Assembly (NCBI GenBank): GCA_934501475.1
Contig: CAKSUL010000061.1
Location: 1 to 9,892, forward strand
Direction of reading: 5' to 3'
From: an uncultured Roseovarius sp.
GTDB lineage: Bacteria > Pseudomonadota > Alphaproteobacteria > Rhodobacterales > Rhodobacteraceae
Length of the DNA: 9,892 nucleotides
The notes under the pieces are model-generated. The model was given only the letters and a program-made list of their open reading frames with translations. It searched no databases and had not been told where the DNA came from. Below, piece by piece: positions 1-6,916 of this stretch; within the stretch, counting starts at the first letter, position 1; each line of letters opens with the position of its first letter. The position numbers and the translations under genes are program-made.

Positions 1-1166
1 GTTGCATCCTTTTTCTCGGGCGTCGCCTTGCCGCGCTTTATCCCGGCGTCCATGTAATCGGCGGTAAGGGCCTTGCCGCGCTCGGCGGCCTCCTGTTTCT
101 GGTCGATCAGCACCACCTCGATCCCGGCCATTGCCGACACCAGCGTGATCCCCGCGCCCATCATGCCGGCACCCATGACGCCGATCTTGCTGACCTTCTG
201 ATCCGGCACATCGGGGCGGTTCGCGCCTTTTTCCAGTGCCTCCTTGTTGATGAAGAGGCTGCGGATCATCGCGCTGGAACTGGGGTCCATCAGCACGTTG
301 GTGAACCAGCGCGCCTCGATCCTGAGCGCGGTATCAAAGGGCACCAGCGCCCCCTCATAGACCGCCGAGAGCAGCGCCCTGGCCGCCGGGAACGCGCCCT
401 GCGTCTTGCCGTTGACCATCGCCGAGGCCCCGACAAAGGTCATGAAACCCGCCGGATGATAGGGCGCGCCGCCGGGCATCTTGTAGCCCTTTTCGTCCCA
501 GGGCTTGATGATTGACGGCTCGGACAGCACCCATTCGCGGGCCTTGTCCAGCAATTCATCGGCTGGCACGACCTCATCCACCACACCGGCCGATTTCGCC
601 TTTTGCGGATCGTTCAGCTTGCCTTCCAGCAACAGCGGCGAAGCCCCCATCGCGCCCAGCTTGCGCACCAGCCGCGTGGTGCCGCCCGCGCCGGGAAAGA
701 TGCCGATCATGATTTCGGGCAGGCCGATCTTGGCCGATCGGTTGTCGGCGGCAAAGATGCGATGGCACGCCAGCGGAATTTCCAGCCCGATGCCAAGCGC
801 GGTGCCGGGCAGGGCGGCGGCGATAGGTTTGCCGCCCTTGTTCTTGTCGTCCATGCCCGCGCGCTCGATCTTGCGCAGGATGGCGTGCATGCCCATGACC
901 CCTTCAAAGAGGCCGCGCGCGGGGTCATCGCCCGCCTCGTCCTTCATCCTGGCCAGCACGTTCAGGTCCATGCCGCCGGCAAAGGATCCGTCCTTGCCCG
1001 AGGTCAGCACGATCCCCTTGACGGACTCATCCGCCAGCGCATCGTCGATCAGCGCCTCAAGGTCCAGAAACCCCTGCTGGCTCATCACGTTCATCGACTT
1101 GCCGACCGTGTCCCAGGTGATGATCGCAACGCCGTCGGCGTCTTTTTTCATTGTGAAATCAGTCAT
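1..1166 (-). CDS. fadJ: 3-hydroxyacyl-CoA dehydrogenase / enoyl-CoA hydratase multifunctional protein (FadJ/FadB type), 3' end outside window
   Basis: This is the alpha subunit of the beta-oxidation complex: it hydrates trans-2-enoyl-CoA and oxidises the L-3-hydroxyacyl-CoA with NAD+. About 388 N-terminal residues are visible and the frame stays open to the left edge, so roughly half of a family usually 700-740 residues long is present. Residues ~1-190 are a crotonase fold: the first oxyanion loop reads SFAGGMD (61-67), the second GTALGIGLE (121-129), and the two acid/base glutamates are E129 and E151 (in GLPEIMIG). A Rossmann dinucleotide motif GAGMMG (332-337, GxGxxG) opens the dehydrogenase domain. 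Start ATG at 1166 is preceded by AGGGAGATAAGGAC. It lies 21 nt after the thiolase stop, so the two are surely co-transcribed. Oddity: Ile126 replaces the usual Gly of LGGG. FadJ versus FadB naming cannot be settled here. Confidence 0.95.
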   Translation of the reverse strand, partial: MTDFTMKKDADGVAIITWDTVGKSMNVMSQQGFLDLEALIDDALADESVKGIVLTSGKDGSFAGGMDLNVLARMKDEAGDDPARGLFEGVMGMHAILRKIERAGMDDKNKGGKPIAAALPGTALGIGLEIPLACHRIFAADNRSAKIGLPEIMIGIFPGAGGTTRLVRKLGAMGASPLLLEGKLNDPQKAKSAGVVDEVVPADELLDKAREWVLSEPSIIKPWDEKGYKMPGGAPYHPAGFMTFVGASAMVNGKTQGAFPAARALLSAVYEGALVPFDTALRIEARWFTNVLMDPSSSAMIRSLFINKEALEKGANRPDVPDQKVSKIGVMGAGMMGAGITLVSAMAGIEVVLIDQKQEAAERGKALTADYMDAGIKRGKATPEKKDA

Positions 1167-1187
1167 GTCCTTATCTCCCTCAGGCGC

Positions 1188-2399
1188 TCAGACGCGCTCG
1201 ATGATCGTGGCGGCACCCATGCCGGAGGCGATGCACAGCGTGGCGAGGCCGATTTGCATGTCGCGGCGCTCCAACTCGTCCAGCAGCGTGCCGATGATGA
1301 TCGCGCCGGTCGCGCCCAGCGGATGACCCATGGCGATGGCGCCGCCATTGACGTTGACGATGGCGGGATCCACGTCAAAGGCCTGCTGAAAGCGCAGCAC
1401 GACCGCGGCAAAGGCCTCATTGACCTCGAAGAGGTCGATATCGCCGATCTGCATCCCCGCATCGGCGAGGATCTTTTGGGTGGCGGGCACCGGGCCGGTC
1501 AGCATGATGGTCGGGTCGGTCCCGATCTTGCAGGTCTGGCGGATGCGCGCGCGCGGCTTCAACCCGTGGGCCTTGCCGAATTCGGCATTGCCGATCAGCA
1601 CACCCGCCGCGCCATCGACGATGCCGCTGGAATTGCCGGCATGATGGATGTGGTTGATTCGCTCGAGATGGGGGTATTTCAGCTTGGCCACCGCATCAAA
1701 GCCCGGCATCACCTCGCCCATGGCCTGAAAACTGGCGTTGAGCGCGCCCAGCGTCTGCATGTCGGTGCCGGGGCGCATGTATTCGTCGCGCTCCAGTATG
1801 GTCAGGCCGTTCTGGTCCTTGACGGTGAGGATGGATTTGTCAAAGCGCCCGTCATCCCAGGCGGCCTTGGCGCGCTTCTGGCTCTCGACGGCCAGCGCAT
1901 CGGCCTGCTCGCGGGTAAAGCCGAATTCGGTGGCGATGATGTCGGCGCTGATGCCCTGGGGGACGAAATAGTGCTTCATCGCCACGCTGGGATCGACGGC
2001 GATGGCGGCACCGTCACTGCCCATGGCGACGCGGCCCATCATCTCGACCCCGCCGGCGATATAGGCCTGACCGGCCCCGCCGCGCACCTGATTGGCGGCC
2101 AGGTTGACCGCCTCCATCCCGCTCGCGCAGAAGCGGTTGATCGCGAGGCCGGGAATGGATTCATCCAGATCCGAGGCCAGAACGGCCGTGCGCGCCAGGC
2201 ATCCGCCCTGTTCCATGACCTGGGTGACATTGCCCCAGATCACATCCTCGACGGCATGCCCCTCCAGATCGTTGCGCTGCTTCAGCGCGTTCAGAACCTG
2301 CGCGCTGAGGTTGAGGGCGGTCACCTCATGCAGCGCGCCGTCCTTGCGGCCCTTGCCGCGCGGGGTGCGGATCGCGTCATAGATATAGGCGTCAGTCAT
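1188..2399 (-). CDS. fadA: Acetyl-CoA C-acyltransferase (thiolase, FadA/FadI type)
   Basis: A thiolase of 403 residues, the normal size for the family. It cleaves 3-ketoacyl-CoA with CoA to give acetyl-CoA and a shortened acyl-CoA, the last step of the beta-oxidation turn. The nucleophilic cysteine is C91 in [11 protein letters not shown]. The NEAF motif is at N327, the catalytic histidine is H359 in [14 protein letters not shown], and the second cysteine is C389 in TLCIASGMG. The start ATG at 2399 follows AAAGGAG at good spacing. It sits 12 nt after the GST-like gene and 21 nt before the hydratase/dehydrogenase gene, an arrangement matching a FadA-FadB type trifunctional complex. The CIASG sequence differs from the CxGGG of many thiolases, but similar forms are usual in alphaproteobacterial members, so I read it as active. 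It could also act on 3-ketoacyl-CoAs from amino-acid or aromatic catabolism; substrate range cannot be read from sequence. Confidence 0.95.
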   Translation of the reverse strand: MTDAYIYDAIRTPRGKGRKDGALHEVTALNLSAQVLNALKQRNDLEGHAVEDVIWGNVTQVMEQGGCLARTAVLASDLDESIPGLAINRFCASGMEAVNLAANQVRGGAGQAYIAGGVEMMGRVAMGSDGAAIAVDPSVAMKHYFVPQGISADIIATEFGFTREQADALAVESQKRAKAAWDDGRFDKSILTVKDQNGLTILERDEYMRPGTDMQTLGALNASFQAMGEVMPGFDAVAKLKYPHLERINHIHHAGNSSGIVDGAAGVLIGNAEFGKAHGLKPRARIRQTCKIGTDPTIMLTGPVPATQKILADAGMQIGDIDLFEVNEAFAAVVLRFQQAFDVDPAIVNVNGGAIAMGHPLGATGAIIIGTLLDELERRDMQIGLATLCIASGMGAATIIERV

Positions 2400-2411
2400 G
2401 TCGTTTCTCCT

Positions 2412-3047
2412 TTATTGGCCACGATCAGCCGGGCTGCCGGGCATCAGATCATAGGGATGTTTCCAGCCGGGCGTCGCGGCGATGTTGTCCAGCCAGCGGT
2501 CGATATTGGGCCAGTCGGCGCGCTCGAACCCGAAAGGCTCGGGATAGAACAGATAGCCGCAACAACTGAGATCCGCATTGCTGAGCGCACCCCCGACGAG
2601 CCAGTCGCGCCCCTCCAGATGGGCTTCAAGCGTGCTCAATGCGCCCCGCAACCGCCCCTGCATGAAGGCGATCACCTCGGCCGGGCGCTTGTCCTCGGGC
2701 AGGAAATTGGCAAGGAACCGGATCATGCCGGCCTGCGAGGACATCTTGTGATTGTCCCAGAACATCCAGCGCAACACCTCGCGCCGCTCATCGGGGCCGG
2801 CGCCGCCGAATTTTCCGGTCTTTTCGGTGATATGGATCTGCATCACGCCGGATTGGGTCAGCGTGAGATCGCCATCCACCAGAACCGGTACCTCGCCCAT
2901 CACGTTGATCGCGCGAAATTCGGGTTTGCGGGTCTCTCCGCCGAAGAAGTCGACATAGACCGGCTCCCAGTCCAGCCCGCTCAGTTCCAGCGCCAGCGCG
3001 GCCTTGTAGGCATTTCCGCTTTCGCCCATGCAATAGAGTTTGATCAA
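2412..3047 (-). CDS. Glutathione S-transferase family protein (TTG start)
   Basis: A 211-residue cytosolic GST-like protein. The N-terminal thioredoxin-fold domain (about 1-80) starts IKLYCMGESGN and carries the cis-proline loop GEVPVLVD (P54). It also has the glutathione gamma-glutamyl contact T-Q-S (Q65-S66). The all-helical C-terminal domain (about 88-205) contains the LSNADLS motif (156-161) of the GST N-capping box. I choose the TTG at 3047 because it places the first beta strand at the N-terminus and follows AAGGACGG. The in-frame ATG at 3134 would add 29 residues encoded by an intergenic inverted repeat, and the next ATG would delete strand 1. It is the first gene of the unit running into the thiolase (12-nt gap). 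A role in detoxifying or conjugating reactive enoyl/aldehyde intermediates of fatty-acid oxidation is possible but is only inference from position; the substrate is unknown. Confidence 0.88.
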   Translation of the reverse strand: MIKLYCMGESGNAYKAALALELSGLDWEPVYVDFFGGETRKPEFRAINVMGEVPVLVDGDLTLTQSGVMQIHITEKTGKFGGAGPDERREVLRWMFWDNHKMSSQAGMIRFLANFLPEDKRPAEVIAFMQGRLRGALSTLEAHLEGRDWLVGGALSNADLSCCGYLFYPEPFGFERADWPNIDRWLDNIAATPGWKHPYDLMPGSPADRGQ

Positions 3048-3092
3048 GATGTCCGTCCTTCCGCTGTGGTGCCCGGTGCCGCCGTGGCTATT

Positions 3093-3150
3093 GAGTATTT
3101 TCACAAAGAAGAAGGGCAGGCCGGCCCCTTTCATTTTTCCTGAAATACTC
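3093..3150. repeat. Imperfect inverted repeat, GAGTATTT ... AAATACTC, centred on GGCCGGCC
   Basis: The perfect outer arms GAGTATTT (3093-3100) and AAATACTC (3143-3150) face each other. Between them the arms remain partly complementary (A-rich GAAGAAGGG on the left, CCCCTTTCATTTTTCC on the right) around the palindrome GGCCGGCC at 3119-3126. The whole 58 bp can therefore be drawn as a long imperfect hairpin on either strand. From memory, a 'gcctccggcgggagtattt' element is abundant between genes in Rhodobacterales genomes, often at transcript ends. Here two copies meet tail to tail between the RHH-like gene and the GST-like gene. The repeat also explains the spurious N-terminal extension of the GST-like reading frame. 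Confidence 0.6.
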
Positions 3151-3163
3151 CCGCCGGAGGCGG
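3128..3163 (-). terminator. Possible transcription terminator after the RHH-like gene
   Basis: On the minus strand, 25 nt after the stop of the RHH-like gene, CCGCC-TCC-GGCGG forms a short GC-rich stem (3163-3151). GAGTATTT and then an A-rich stretch follow. There is no clean U-run, so this is not a classical intrinsic terminator. Such hairpin plus GAGTATTT elements do sit at gene ends in Rhodobacterales. It would separate the acyl-CoA dehydrogenase unit from the GST-thiolase-hydratase unit, perhaps only partly. Confidence 0.4.
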
Positions 3164-3188
3164 CCTGAGCGTGCCGATTGCGCCGCGC

Positions 3189-3401
3189 TCATTTCTTGCG
3201 CGCGTCCAGTTCCGAATTGAAGATGCGCAAACGGTGCGCGAATGTGTCCTCGTTGATCACGCTGTCGAAATTCTCGAACAGGAACGACAGGGCCTCGCCC
3301 TCATCCAGCCCGGCCTCGGCGGCGAGTTTGCGCAACCGGCGATAGCCGTCTTCGGTCATCGCCACGTTGAACCGCCGTGTCAGGCGAAAGCGTTTTGGCA
3401 T
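3189..3401 (-). CDS. Small ribbon-helix-helix-like protein of unknown function
   Basis: A 70-residue basic-to-mixed protein. The N-terminal stretch RRFNVAMTEDGYRRLRKLA followed by AGLDEGEALSFLFEN has the layout of a ribbon-helix-helix DNA-binding fold: one short strand, then two amphipathic helices (about 9-45). The C-terminal tail (46-70) is charged and ends in KK. I recognise similar short hypothetical proteins in Rhodobacterales but no characterised homologue. The start ATG at 3401 follows a G-rich tract (GGGGGGA) that can serve as ribosome binding site. The gene lies only 33 nt after the acyl-CoA dehydrogenase stop and so is probably the last gene of that transcript. It could be a small transcriptional regulator or an antitoxin-like orphan; no toxin gene is beside it. 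It is too short for the fold call to be certain. Confidence 0.75.
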   Translation of the reverse strand: MPKRFRLTRRFNVAMTEDGYRRLRKLAAEAGLDEGEALSFLFENFDSVINEDTFAHRLRIFNSELDARKK

Positions 3402-3434
3402 CTCTGTGGTCCCCCCATTTCATCCCGCTCGTCA

Positions 3435-5210
3435 TCAGAACTGGTCGGCGTCCAGCGTCATCACCGGGTCGGCGCCGCTTTCGATCCGCGTCAGGTGCAG
3501 GGCCGTCGCGGGCAGGCGGCGCGCCATGTAGAAACGTCCGGTGGCCAGTTTGGTTTCATGAAACGCCGCATCCGCCGCGCCATCGGCCAGTGCGGCGAGG
3601 GAGGCGCGCGCCATGCGCGCCCACATCAGCCCCAGGCAGACATGGCCGAAAAGATGCATGAAATCATAGGAACCCGCCAGCGCGGCATTGGGGTTCTTCA
3701 TGCCGTTCTGCATGAAATACATGCCTGCGGCCTGAAGATCCTTGGACGCCGCTTTCAGGGGGTCGATGAATTCGCCCATGCCTTCGACATCGGCGTTTTC
3801 CTTGCAGAATGTCTTGACCATGTCGAAAAACGCCAGAACGTGCTTGCCGCTGTCCTGCGCCAGTTTGCGGCCCACCAGATCCAGTGCCTGAACGCCGTTG
3901 GCCCCTTCGTAGATCATCGCGATCCGGGCGTCGCGGGCGAATTGGGACATGCCCCATTCCTCGATATAGCCATGCCCGCCATAGATCTGCTGGGCCAGGA
4001 TCGTCATGTCAAAGCCCTCATCGGTGAGGAAGCCCTTGACCACCGGCGTCATCAGCGAGATCAGCCCTTCGGCCGCCTCATCCCCACCGCGATGGGACTG
4101 GTCGATCAGTTGCGCGCTCCACAACAGAAACGCGCGCCCGCCTTCGACAAAGCTTTTCTGATCCAGCAGCGCGCGGCGGATGTCGGGGTGCACGATCAGC
4201 GGATCGGCGGGGCCATCGGGGTTTACGGCCCCGGTCACCGCGCGCCCCTGAAGGCGGTCCCTCGCGTAGTCCACGGCGTTCTGATAGGCCACGTCGGCCT
4301 GGGCCAGCCCCTGCATTCCGACGCCGATCCGCGCTTCGTTCATCATGGTGAACATGGCGCGCATGCCCTTGTGTTTCTCGCCCAGCAACCAGCCGGTCGC
4401 GCCGTCGTAATCCATCACGCAGGTCGAATTGCCGTGGATGCCCATCTTGTCTTCGATCTTGCTGCAATTGACGGCGTTGCGATCGCCAAGGCTGCCATCG
4501 TCCTTGACCAGCACCTTGGGCACGATGAACAGCGACACGCCCTTGATGCCCTCGGGGCCGCCGGGGATCTTGGCCAGAACGAGGTGGATGATGTTCTCGG
4601 CCATGTCGTGCTCACCCGACGAGATGAAGATCTTTTGCCCGGTGATGGCATAGCTGCCATCATCCTGCGGTTCGGCCTTGGTGCGCATCAGGCCCAGATC
4701 GGTGCCGCAATGCGGCTCGGTCAGGTTCATGGTGCCGGTCCAGTCACAGCTGGCCATCTTCGGCAGATAGGTTTCCTTCTGCGCCTCGCTGCCATGCGCC
4801 AGAATCGCGCTGGCCGCGCCGTGGGTCAGCCCCTGATACATGGTAAACGCCTGATTGGCGGCGCTGAACATTTCCCCCACGGCGGTGCCCAGAACATAGG
4901 GCATGTTCTGTCCGCCATAGGCCTCGGGCAGATCCAGCGCGGTCCAGCCGCCCGCCCGCACCTGATCGAACGCGGCCTTGAACCCTGTGGGCGTGCGCAC
5001 CACGCCGTTTTCCAGAACGCAGCCCTCGGTATCGCCCACCACGTTCAGCGGCGCGAGCACCTCACTGGCCAGTTTTCCGGCCTCTTCCAGCACGGCGGCG
5101 GTGAAATCCGGCTCAAGCTCGCTATAGCCGGGGGTGTCCTGCTGCGAGACGTTCAGCACCTGCTGGAGGATGAACTGGATGTCCTTGGTGGGGGCGGTAT
5201 AGCTGGGCAT
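3435..5210 (-). CDS. Acyl-CoA dehydrogenase with C-terminal domain (FadE/DmdC type)
   Basis: A 591-residue FAD enzyme that introduces the trans-2 double bond into acyl-CoA, the first step of beta-oxidation. Domains in order: N-terminal helical region (about 1-155), middle beta domain beginning with [13 protein letters not shown] (161-173, substrate/flavin signature), and C-terminal helical domain with [14 protein letters not shown] (407-420) and the catalytic base E435 in [10 protein letters not shown]. An extra domain follows (about 470-585) of the kind attached to long acyl-CoA dehydrogenases. Its length and extra domain match the group containing DmdC, the methylmercaptopropionyl-CoA dehydrogenase of DMSP demethylation. 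That pathway cannot be claimed, because no DmdA, DmdB or DmdD gene is visible. The ATG at 5210 follows AGGGAA at normal spacing; the reading frame extends upstream to 5327, but that part overlaps the MerR gene and is not protein-like. It lies 62 nt downstream of the second MerR gene. Confidence 0.93.
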   Translation of the reverse strand: MPSYTAPTKDIQFILQQVLNVSQQDTPGYSELEPDFTAAVLEEAGKLASEVLAPLNVVGDTEGCVLENGVVRTPTGFKAAFDQVRAGGWTALDLPEAYGGQNMPYVLGTAVGEMFSAANQAFTMYQGLTHGAASAILAHGSEAQKETYLPKMASCDWTGTMNLTEPHCGTDLGLMRTKAEPQDDGSYAITGQKIFISSGEHDMAENIIHLVLAKIPGGPEGIKGVSLFIVPKVLVKDDGSLGDRNAVNCSKIEDKMGIHGNSTCVMDYDGATGWLLGEKHKGMRAMFTMMNEARIGVGMQGLAQADVAYQNAVDYARDRLQGRAVTGAVNPDGPADPLIVHPDIRRALLDQKSFVEGGRAFLLWSAQLIDQSHRGGDEAAEGLISLMTPVVKGFLTDEGFDMTILAQQIYGGHGYIEEWGMSQFARDARIAMIYEGANGVQALDLVGRKLAQDSGKHVLAFFDMVKTFCKENADVEGMGEFIDPLKAASKDLQAAGMYFMQNGMKNPNAALAGSYDFMHLFGHVCLGLMWARMARASLAALADGAADAAFHETKLATGRFYMARRLPATALHLTRIESGADPVMTLDADQF

Positions 5211-5272
5211 GATTTGGGTTCCCTGAATTTCTCGTCGGTATCTGATCGGCGTTGGTGTGGCGGCGCGCGCCC

Positions 5273-5752
5273 TTATTCGGCGGCGTTGCGGCTTTGGCGG
5301 ATCGAGGCCAGCATCCGCGCGACCCACTCCATCTGGTCGCGCAATTCGGCGATGGCGTCGTCCAGTTCGGCGCGTTGGCGTTCCATGTCCCGCAGGCGTT
5401 CGCCGGCCAGTTCATAGGTGCGCGTCATCTGCGTATGCTGCTGATCGCCGCTGTCATAGAGATCGAGAAGCTGGCGGATCTGTTCGAGGCTGAAGCCAAA
5501 GCGCTTGCCGCGCAGGATCAGCTTGAGGCGGGCGCGGTCGCTTTTGGTGAAAAGGCGTTTCTGGCCCGGGCGGATCGGGAACAGCAGTTCCTTGGATTCA
5601 TAGAACCGCAGGGTGCGCGGCGTGACATCGAAGGCATCGCACATTTCGCGGATGGTCATCCGCTCCTTGCCGTGGCCGATGTCGGGGCCGGCGCCGGGTG
5701 CGCCTGTCTGATCGGTTTTGTTGTCCTGTGTCATCACGCAGAGGTCCATCAT
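5273..5752 (-). CDS. MerR-family transcriptional regulator, proximal to the acyl-CoA dehydrogenase
   Basis: A MerR-type regulator of about 159 residues. After a non-conserved N-terminal arm of about 30 residues comes the winged helix-turn-helix [21 protein letters not shown] (from residue 32). The second wing [20 protein letters not shown] follows, then a coiled-coil dimerisation helix (about 115-150) and a short tail. The effector end has no cysteines, so it does not look like a metal sensor. LiuR-like members with this build respond to acyl-CoA metabolites, which fits the context. The start is uncertain: GTG at 5788 has no ribosome site and lies about 10 nt from the predicted transcript start. 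The ATG at 5752 follows GAGGTAA, and ATG at 5734 is another choice. A palindromic operator lies just upstream. It probably regulates itself and the acyl-CoA dehydrogenase gene. It is clearly paralogous to the next MerR gene. Confidence 0.88.
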   Translation of the reverse strand: MMDLCVMTQDNKTDQTGAPGAGPDIGHGKERMTIREMCDAFDVTPRTLRFYESKELLFPIRPGQKRLFTKSDRARLKLILRGKRFGFSLEQIRQLLDLYDSGDQQHTQMTRTYELAGERLRDMERQRAELDDAIAELRDQMEWVARMLASIRQSRNAAE

Positions 5753-5802
5753 GGGGTCGGTTACCTCTGAAATCTGGGGATTTTCCACAGGAATGCAACA
5801 GA

Positions 5803-5831
5803 AGATTACGTTGACGTAATCAGGACGTCAC
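5803..5831 (-). promoter_or_regulatory. Candidate promoter of the MerR-acyl-CoA dehydrogenase unit
   Basis: Reading the minus strand, GTGACG (5831-5826) can serve as a -35 and TAATCT (5808-5803) as a -10, with a 17-bp spacer. Transcription would start near 5797. The 16-bp palindrome fills most of the spacer and overlaps the -10, where a MerR-family dimer would act. The hexamers are only partial matches to consensus, so this remains a prediction. Confidence 0.45.
5805..5820. promoter_or_regulatory. Perfect 16-bp palindromic operator, probable MerR-type (LiuR-like) binding site
   Basis: ATTACGT-TG-ACGTAAT is an inverted repeat with 7-bp perfect half-sites and a 2-bp centre. It lies in the 121-bp gap between the two MerR genes, just upstream of the second. 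The form TTACGT-nn-ACGTAA resembles sites I recall for LiuR, a MerR-family regulator of branched-chain amino acid and fatty-acid degradation in proteobacteria. Further ACGT-core elements (GACGTCACGTCAC, 5824-5836) follow directly. Which of the two MerR proteins binds is unknown. Confidence 0.65.
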
Positions 5832-5873
5832 GTCACTTTGGCGCGATGCGGCCCGGCGGTCCGGCAAAACCCT

Positions 5874-6248
5874 TCAGTCGTCGAGCGTGGCGGCGGTTTC
5901 GTCGCGCAGGTGCTGCAATTCGCGGATCGCCTCGGCGATCTGGGCCTGTTGTTCGGTCAGTTCGGCCAGTTGGCGGTCGGCCAGCTTGATCCAGCTGCGC
6001 ATCTGCGCATCGTTGCCCTCGTTCTCATAGATCATCAGCCACTGGCGGATATCCTCAAGCGAGAATCCGAATTTGCGCCCCCGCAGAATCAGCACCATGC
6101 GCGCGCATTCACGCGGCCCGTAGAAGCGCGCACGGCCTTCGCGCTCGGGCTGGAGCAGCTCGATATATTCGTAATATCTCAGGGTGCGCGGCGTCACCTC
6201 GAACTTGGCGCACATTTCCTTGAGGGTAAGGCGGGTGTCGGTCATCAT
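5874..6248 (-). CDS. MerR-family transcriptional regulator, distal copy
   Basis: A 124-residue MerR-type regulator. The winged helix-turn-helix LTLKEMCAKFEVTPRTLRYYE lies at about 8-28. The second wing follows, with RGRKFGFSLEDIRQWLMIYE at about 57-76, then a coiled-coil helix (about 85-120) and an almost absent effector tail. Alignment by eye with the neighbouring MerR protein shows shared blocks (VTPRTLR, LILRG-KFGFSLE-IRQ), so the pair arose by tandem duplication or is a conserved pair. The cysteines needed for metal sensing are missing, as in LiuR-like members. Two ATGs in tandem (6248 and 6245) make the start ambiguous by one codon; AGG at 6257-6255 is a weak ribosome site that suits the second. 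It is followed by an 85-121 nt gap holding a promoter and operator, so it may be partly independent of the downstream gene. Confidence 0.88.
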   Translation of the reverse strand: MMTDTRLTLKEMCAKFEVTPRTLRYYEYIELLQPEREGRARFYGPRECARMVLILRGRKFGFSLEDIRQWLMIYENEGNDAQMRSWIKLADRQLAELTEQQAQIAEAIRELQHLRDETAATLDD

Positions 6249-6445
6249 ATGCGCCTGTTACGTTGCGCAGCTTGCAGCAGTAAGCCCGATTGTGCACGAT
6301 ATCGCCGCCCGAAGAAACCCCTAGGTTGATCGCGGCTGCGGATAGGGGCGGGGGCGCGGGCGGCAATATCGGCTTGCGCCTGAAACTGTGCGGGCCAATA
6401 ACGGCAGGGGGTCGCATCGGCGGCGGCAGGACGGGAAAGAGACGC
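6249..6445. other. Divergent intergenic region between MerR and thioesterase operons
   Basis: These 197 bp lie between two divergently transcribed starts and should hold promoters for both directions. A half-site TTACGTTG at 6258-6265 repeats the left half and centre of the 5805-5820 palindrome exactly (8 bp), but its right half (CGCAGC) is degenerate. A weak plus-strand promoter candidate is TTGCGC (6374-6379), a 17-bp spacer and AATAAC (6397-6402). An in-frame extension of the thioesterase reading frame back to 6290 is G-rich and low in complexity, and I do not read it as protein. No RNA gene or clear terminator is visible. Confidence 0.4.
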
Positions 6446-6916
6446 ATGGGCGAGGATCAGGATCAGGGCCGCAAGCCGGGTGATGCGGGGCGCGAGGCAG
6501 GCGACAATCATCAGGCGCTGGAATTCATGCGCCTGCTGCCGCATGTCGCCGCCCTGGGGATCGAGGCCCACAACATGCGCGGCGGGCACGCCGAGATGTC
6601 GATGCCGTGGCGGGCCGATCTGGTGGGAGATCCGGAAACCGGCGTCATCCATGGCGGCGCGGTCAGCGCGCTGATGGACACCTGTTGCGGTGCGGCGGCG
6701 ATGTGCCATCCCGACGCGCCCGGCGGCACGGCCACCATCGGCCTGCGCATCGACTATATGCGCCCGGCCACGCCCGGCCAGACGATCCGCGCGCGCGCGC
6801 AGTGTTTCCACATCACCCGCAGCGTCGCCTTTGTGCGCGCCACGGCGCTGGATGACGACGAGACGCGTCCCGTCGCCACCGCAACCGGAACATTCACCGT
6901 CGAGGGCCGCAAATGA
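6446..6916 (+). CDS. PaaI-family hotdog-fold thioesterase, first copy
   Basis: A 156-residue single-domain hotdog protein of the PaaI/4-hydroxybenzoyl-CoA thioesterase superfamily, expected to hydrolyse acyl-CoA thioesters in the cytoplasm. The signature is GDPETGVIHGGAVSALMDTCCG: H69-G70-G71 begins the central helix and D78 is the likely catalytic acid. Later beta strands include GGTATIGLRIDYMRPATPGQTIRARA, a conserved layout for the family. The ATG at 6446 follows GGGAAAGAG. The ~20 residues before NHQALEF are hydrophilic and probably disordered. Its stop overlaps the start of the next gene by 4 nt (ATGA), which means translational coupling. Substrate is unknown; the neighbouring beta-oxidation genes suggest salvage of CoA from stalled acyl-CoAs. 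Confidence 0.9.
   Translation: MGEDQDQGRKPGDAGREAGDNHQALEFMRLLPHVAALGIEAHNMRGGHAEMSMPWRADLVGDPETGVIHGGAVSALMDTCCGAAAMCHPDAPGGTATIGLRIDYMRPATPGQTIRARAQCFHITRSVAFVRATALDDDETRPVATATGTFTVEGRK

Noticed and set aside
1346..1357. TTGACGTTGACG inside the thiolase gene, resembling the MerR operator
   Set aside because: It is a direct rather than inverted repeat, lies in codons for the conserved VNVNGG stretch and is far from any promoter.
3048..3134. N-terminal extension of the GST-like protein
   Set aside because: It is encoded by an intergenic inverted repeat and would precede the first strand of the GST fold.
603..3143. Very long plus-strand open frame (846 codons) across three genes
   Set aside because: It is exactly antisense to thiolase, hydratase and GST-like genes with clear motifs; its His/Gly/Asp/Arg-rich translation has no recognisable domain. 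Long antisense frames are expected from strong G/C third-position bias.
5262..5271. GGCGCGCGCC palindrome between the MerR and acyl-CoA dehydrogenase genes
   Set aside because: Simple alternating GC tracts are frequent in this high-GC sequence; no T-run follows and the genes appear co-transcribed.
3171..5417. Second long plus-strand open frame (748 codons)
   Set aside because: It is antisense to the acyl-CoA dehydrogenase and the RHH-like gene, with the same biased composition and no domain; a shadow.
6290..6445. N-terminal extension of the first thioesterase by 52 codons
   Set aside because: Gly/Arg-rich, not family-like, no ribosome site, and it would occupy the divergent promoter region; the ATG at 6446 has a good ribosome site.
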